From: Thermoanaerobaculum aquaticum
GTDB lineage: Bacteria > Acidobacteriota > Thermoanaerobaculia > Thermoanaerobaculales > Thermoanaerobaculaceae
Direction of reading: 5' to 3'
NCBI RefSeq assembly: GCF_000687145.1
Contig: NZ_JMFG01000010.1
Span: 1-54,427, forward strand
DNA length: 54,427 bases
Shown: positions 51,511 through 54,427 of the stretch, one piece after another
Layout of the letters: each line of letters starts with the position of its first letter
Numbering within the stretch: position 1 is the stretch's first letter
Made by a program: the position numbers and the translations under genes
The notes under the pieces: generated by a model
The model's database searches: none
Seen by the model: the letters and a program-made list of their open reading frames with translations, nothing else
What the model was told of the DNA's origin: nothing

Positions 51511-54102
51511 ATGAAGTGGGTCGCTTTCCTTGCAGTGACACTGCAGTTAGTCACGGTAGCTTGGGCGCTGTGGTTGATGCGACGAACTAATGAAAAGAGC
51601 CCTTGGATGTTTTTTTCTCTCGCAGCAGCGGTTATGTTCGTACGTCGAGTTCTGCATTGGTACGAGCTGTCTATGGCGTCAGAACCGAGCCGTTCACCTT
51701 ATCTCGGCGCCGAGACCACTATTGTTTTCGCAGTTAGCGTCTTGCTTTTGGTTGGTGTTGTTCTTTCCGGAAGAATGTTTACACGCATGGCACGGGAGCA
51801 AGTTGACCTTGCTCATGCTCGCGAACTCACTTCGCTGGAAAGGGACAGGCTAAAGCAGCTTTTGGAGCGCCTACCTGTGGGAGTGGTGGTGGAGCAAGAG
51901 AAGGGTATTGCTTTCGTGAACAGTGCTTTTTTGCGGATGGTGGACCTGGACGAAACTGGGTTTAAAAACCAAGCAATTCGCGATTTGGTAGCCCCCGAAC
52001 ATCGGGAAAAACTGTTGGATCCTGGCTGCCGCTCCAGCCACGGGGCGCAGGGAGTGGAGCTGGAGCTCCTCCGGGCCAACGGTTCCCGCCTGTGGGTGGG
52101 ATGTCGGGTCCATCACGTCGTTTGGGCAGAAAAACCAGCTACCGTTTGGGTTTTTGCGGACATTTCGGAGCGCAAAGCTGCTGAGGCACAACGGGAAGCT
52201 ATATTTCAGCTGTTCTCCCAGGGTCCGGTGGTGCTCTTTCGATGGCGACCGGCACCGGAGCGCAGCGTGTCGTTTGTCACGGATAACGTCAGGGCTTGGG
52301 GGTTTGAGCCGGAACAGCTAATGGCGTACCCCCGATCTTTTCACGAGCTGGTTCACCCAGAAGATCGGGAACGGGTGCAAGAAGAAGCGCGCCGTTTCTT
52401 TTCACAGGGGGCCAATAGCTGGAGCCACGAGTACCGAATCGTTTGCCTCGACGGAAAAATCCGTTGGGTTTTGGATCGCACGGTGGTCTTGAGAGACGGC
52501 CAGGGCCGGGTTATAGGGTTTGACGGCTATTTGCTGGACATTTCCGAGCTCCACGAAACCCGGCGCATTTTGGAAGAGGAGCGGCTTCGCTACGCGGCTG
52601 CCCTGGAAGCCACCGGTGAGGTGGTGTACGACTGGAACGTGCGCACTGGCGAAATTACCTGGAGCCGCGCTGTGCTCAAATCGTTCGGATTAACCCCAGA
52701 GGAGATGGGTGGTATCGTTGAATGGACCGAACGCATCCATCCCGAGGATCGGGAACGAGTAACCCGGGTTTTGGCTGAATCGTTGGCCAGCGGTGCCCCT
52801 TTTGAGGCGGAATACCGCTTCGCCCGTGCCAATGGCAGCTACGCCCACGTTTTCGACCGCGGTATTGTGGAAAAAGACCAGGCAGGAAAGGCAGTGCGGA
52901 TGGTGGGAGCCATGGCGGACCTCACCGGCCTTAAGAAGATGGAAGAACAACTCCGCCTTTCGCAGCGGTTGGAAGCCTTGGGGCAACTGGCCGGCGGCGT
53001 GGCCCACGATTTCAACAACCTCCTTACGGCCATGATGGGGACGGTGGACCTCATGGAAAGAAAGCTTCCTGCCAACGATCCCCTCTTGCAGGATTTGGAA
53101 AGCTTGCGGCAATCCGCCCAGCGCGCTGCAACCTTAACCCGGCAGCTTTTAGCGTTCGCCCGGCGACAAGTAATTGAACTCCAGCCACTAGACCTCAACA
53201 AACACCTGGAGGCAAGCCTGCAAATGTTCCGGCGGTTGTTGCCAGAAACCGTTCGCCTAGATTTCATTCCTGCCCGCCAATTGGGCACCATCATGGCCGA
53301 TCCCGGGCAACTGGACCAAATTTTGGTGAACTTGCTGGTCAACGCCCGTGACGCTATGCCCAATGGGGGCACCGTGACCATTGAAACGGAAAACGTGCTG
53401 ATTAACGGCGAGTACGTTCGCCAACACCCGTGGGCGAAACAGGGTCGTTACGTCCTGCTTACGGTGAGCGACACCGGCGTTGGCATGGACGAAGCCACCC
53501 GCCAGCGGATTTTCGAGCCTTTTTTCACCACCAAAGAGCCGGGAAAGGGTACAGGGCTGGGTCTTTCAACCGTGTACGGCATCGTTAAGCAACACGACGG
53601 CATGATTCACGTGTATTCCGAGCCCGGAAGGGGCACCAGCTTCAAAATCTATTTCCCGGTGGTAGAGCGTCGAGCCGTAGAAGTGGGTCCCAAAGTTGAA
53701 GGACCGGTAGTGGGCGGGAGCGAACGGATTTTGCTCGTGGAAGACGAAGAAGTGGTGCGGCAAGTTCTCGCGGAGTCCTTGGCTGCCTTGGGTTACGAGG
53801 TGCTCACCGCTGCCGACGGAGAAGAGGCGCTGCAGCTTTTGGAGGAAAGAAGTTTTGCTGTGGACCTGGTGGTTTCGGATGTGGTTATGCCCCGCATGGG
53901 CGGCTGGGAGCTTTACCAGAAGGTCCAGGAAAAAGCCCCGCACGTGTGTTTCCTTTTTTCCACAGGTTATTCGGAAAACGCCGTGCATGTCGATTTCAAG
54001 AAAAAAGAAGGGGTGTTTCTCATCACCAAACCTTACGGTTTGGACTCCCTCGCCCGCAAAGTCCGCGAAATCCTCGACCAAAAGAAAGAAGGGAAGATTT
54101 AG
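51511..54102 (+). CDS. Membrane hybrid histidine kinase, 3 PAS plus receiver
   Basis: This 863-aa sensor has three N-terminal hydrophobic segments (about 4-22, 33-50 and 69-87), a helix, PAS domains at about 115-225, 230-350 and 360-475 (the last two with PAC ends), HisKA with His499 (GGVAHDFNNLLTAMMG), HATPase (N607/N611, SDTGVGMD with Asp654, GTGLGLSTVYG) and a C-terminal receiver (740-863; ED at 744-745, Asp790 in VVSDVVMPRMGG, Lys840). The input is unknown; the PAS domains lack recognisable heme or flavin residues. The membrane region is clearly lower in GC than the rest (29 G+C of 60 in 51601-51660). Confidence 0.93.
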   Translation: MKWVAFLAVTLQLVTVAWALWLMRRTNEKSPWMFFSLAAAVMFVRRVLHWYELSMASEPSRSPYLGAETTIVFAVSVLLLVGVVLSGRMFTRMAREQVDLAHARELTSLERDRLKQLLERLPVGVVVEQEKGIAFVNSAFLRMVDLDETGFKNQAIRDLVAPEHREKLLDPGCRSSHGAQGVELELLRANGSRLWVGCRVHHVVWAEKPATVWVFADISERKAAEAQREAIFQLFSQGPVVLFRWRPAPERSVSFVTDNVRAWGFEPEQLMAYPRSFHELVHPEDRERVQEEARRFFSQGANSWSHEYRIVCLDGKIRWVLDRTVVLRDGQGRVIGFDGYLLDISELHETRRILEEERLRYAAALEATGEVVYDWNVRTGEITWSRAVLKSFGLTPEEMGGIVEWTERIHPEDRERVTRVLAESLASGAPFEAEYRFARANGSYAHVFDRGIVEKDQAGKAVRMVGAMADLTGLKKMEEQLRLSQRLEALGQLAGGVAHDFNNLLTAMMGTVDLMERKLPANDPLLQDLESLRQSAQRAATLTRQLLAFARRQVIELQPLDLNKHLEASLQMFRRLLPETVRLDFIPARQLGTIMADPGQLDQILVNLLVNARDAMPNGGTVTIETENVLINGEYVRQHPWAKQGRYVLLTVSDTGVGMDEATRQRIFEPFFTTKEPGKGTGLGLSTVYGIVKQHDGMIHVYSEPGRGTSFKIYFPVVERRAVEVGPKVEGPVVGGSERILLVEDEEVVRQVLAESLAALGYEVLTAADGEEALQLLEERSFAVDLVVSDVVMPRMGGWELYQKVQEKAPHVCFLFSTGYSENAVHVDFKKKEGVFLITKPYGLDSLARKVREILDQKKEGKI

Positions 54103-54427
54103 CCGAACTTTTCACCCCAGAATCCTGGCGCCGCCGCAGGCAATGTGGGGCCGCCGCTCCTGCTGTGGGGCCGCCGCTCCACTTGTGGGGCCGGCGCTCC
54201 TGCGCCGGCTTAGAGAAAAAAGACCCGCGACGGAGCGCGGGTCCCACATTTTTCAGCGCGAATCCCACTTTTTTTTCTTGTTGTGGGACCGCCGGCTATC
54301 TGACGCGGGGGGCACGGCCACGCTCCCCCGCCCATCCGTGGCCGGCTTGGCCCCCCGAACCCCCACGCGCGCGCCAGCAGAGCTGGACGCGCGCTCCTGT
54401 GGGGCCGGCGCTCCTGCTGTGGGGCCG
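54103..54427. repeat. Palindromic repeat cluster C, no gene
   Basis: Tandem forward units start TGTGGGGCC at 54144 and 54164 (both cut short after CTCC) and 54184 (complete, stem GCCGGCGC/GCGCCGGC), and an opposed unit lies at 54222-54248 followed by a T-run. A degenerate copy begins near 54282 (TGTGGGACCGCC). Two more forward starts lie at 54396 and 54418, the last running off the window. The stretch 54300-54395 is GC-rich and has no gene that I can see. Confidence 0.8.

Noticed and set aside
54144-54248. Repeat cluster as a CRISPR array
   Set aside because: Units vary in stem, alternate in orientation and have no uniform spacers; no cas gene is present.

Overview
The window is a gene-dense, high-GC (roughly 60-70% by eye) bacterial chromosome segment. 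Most genes are separated by a few bases or overlap at stop/start codons. A lipoprotein Pal, a CpoB-type lipoprotein, an exported M16 protease, and LD-carboxypeptidase point to a Gram-negative cell. The mix of a KaiC-like ATPase with histidine kinases, a fused E1 alpha-beta 2-oxoacid dehydrogenase, archaeal-type ApgM, a stand-alone B12-binding protein and tryptophanase would fit a (possibly thermophilic) Acidobacteriota-like organism. That assignment is inference. I saw no tRNA, rRNA, CRISPR, prophage or insertion sequence.

Layout. 1-210: dispersed palindromic repeats. 211-9632: a DUF2520 oxidoreductase-like gene divergent from a heat-shock/translation run (hrcA-grpE-dnaK-dnaJ-prmA-rsmE), then the RNase P RNA gene rnpB (about 7327-7861, with unusually extended P3 and P12 arms), LD-carboxypeptidase and a cNMP-FHA protein. 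9629-20869: recG, a membrane-anchored pentapeptide-repeat protein, an NhaD-like antiporter with an unknown partner, nnrDE-tsaE, a PilT-like ATPase with a coiled-coil tail, apgM and an unknown membrane protein. 20954-23729: an M16 protease and its terminator. 23775-28838: a three-gene signalling module (KaiC-like ATPase, histidine kinase with pseudo-receiver, double-receiver hybrid kinase). 29024-36120: peroxiredoxin, UspA, fused E1, glmS, MBL hydrolase, a second repeat cluster and a B12-binding protein. 36127-45052: FAD oxidoreductase, DUF2147, UvrD-type helicase, pterin dehydratase, NYN protein, SSF transporter, sugar epimerase, alkyladenine glycosylase, DedA. 45162-49866: one leftward operon, pal-cpoB-rpsT-purC-fusA2. 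50053-54102: tryptophanase and a large hybrid histidine kinase preceded by a 16-codon ORF. 54144-54427: a third repeat cluster.

The most unusual signal is promoter architecture. Many genes have a TANNNT -10 box whose last T lies exactly 7 bases before the start codon (leaderless), or exactly 7 bases before a GGAGG that is itself the 5' end of a 10-15 nt leader. The same spacing predicts the 5' end of rnpB and reveals the 16-codon leaderless ORF in front of the last kinase. The second notable signal is a REP/BIME-like repeat family in which two opposed palindromes keep fixed heads and centres but have covarying stems. The third is the KaiC-like/two-kinase module, whose KaiC homologue keeps the Ser but has Tyr in place of the adjacent Thr of the phosphosite pair.
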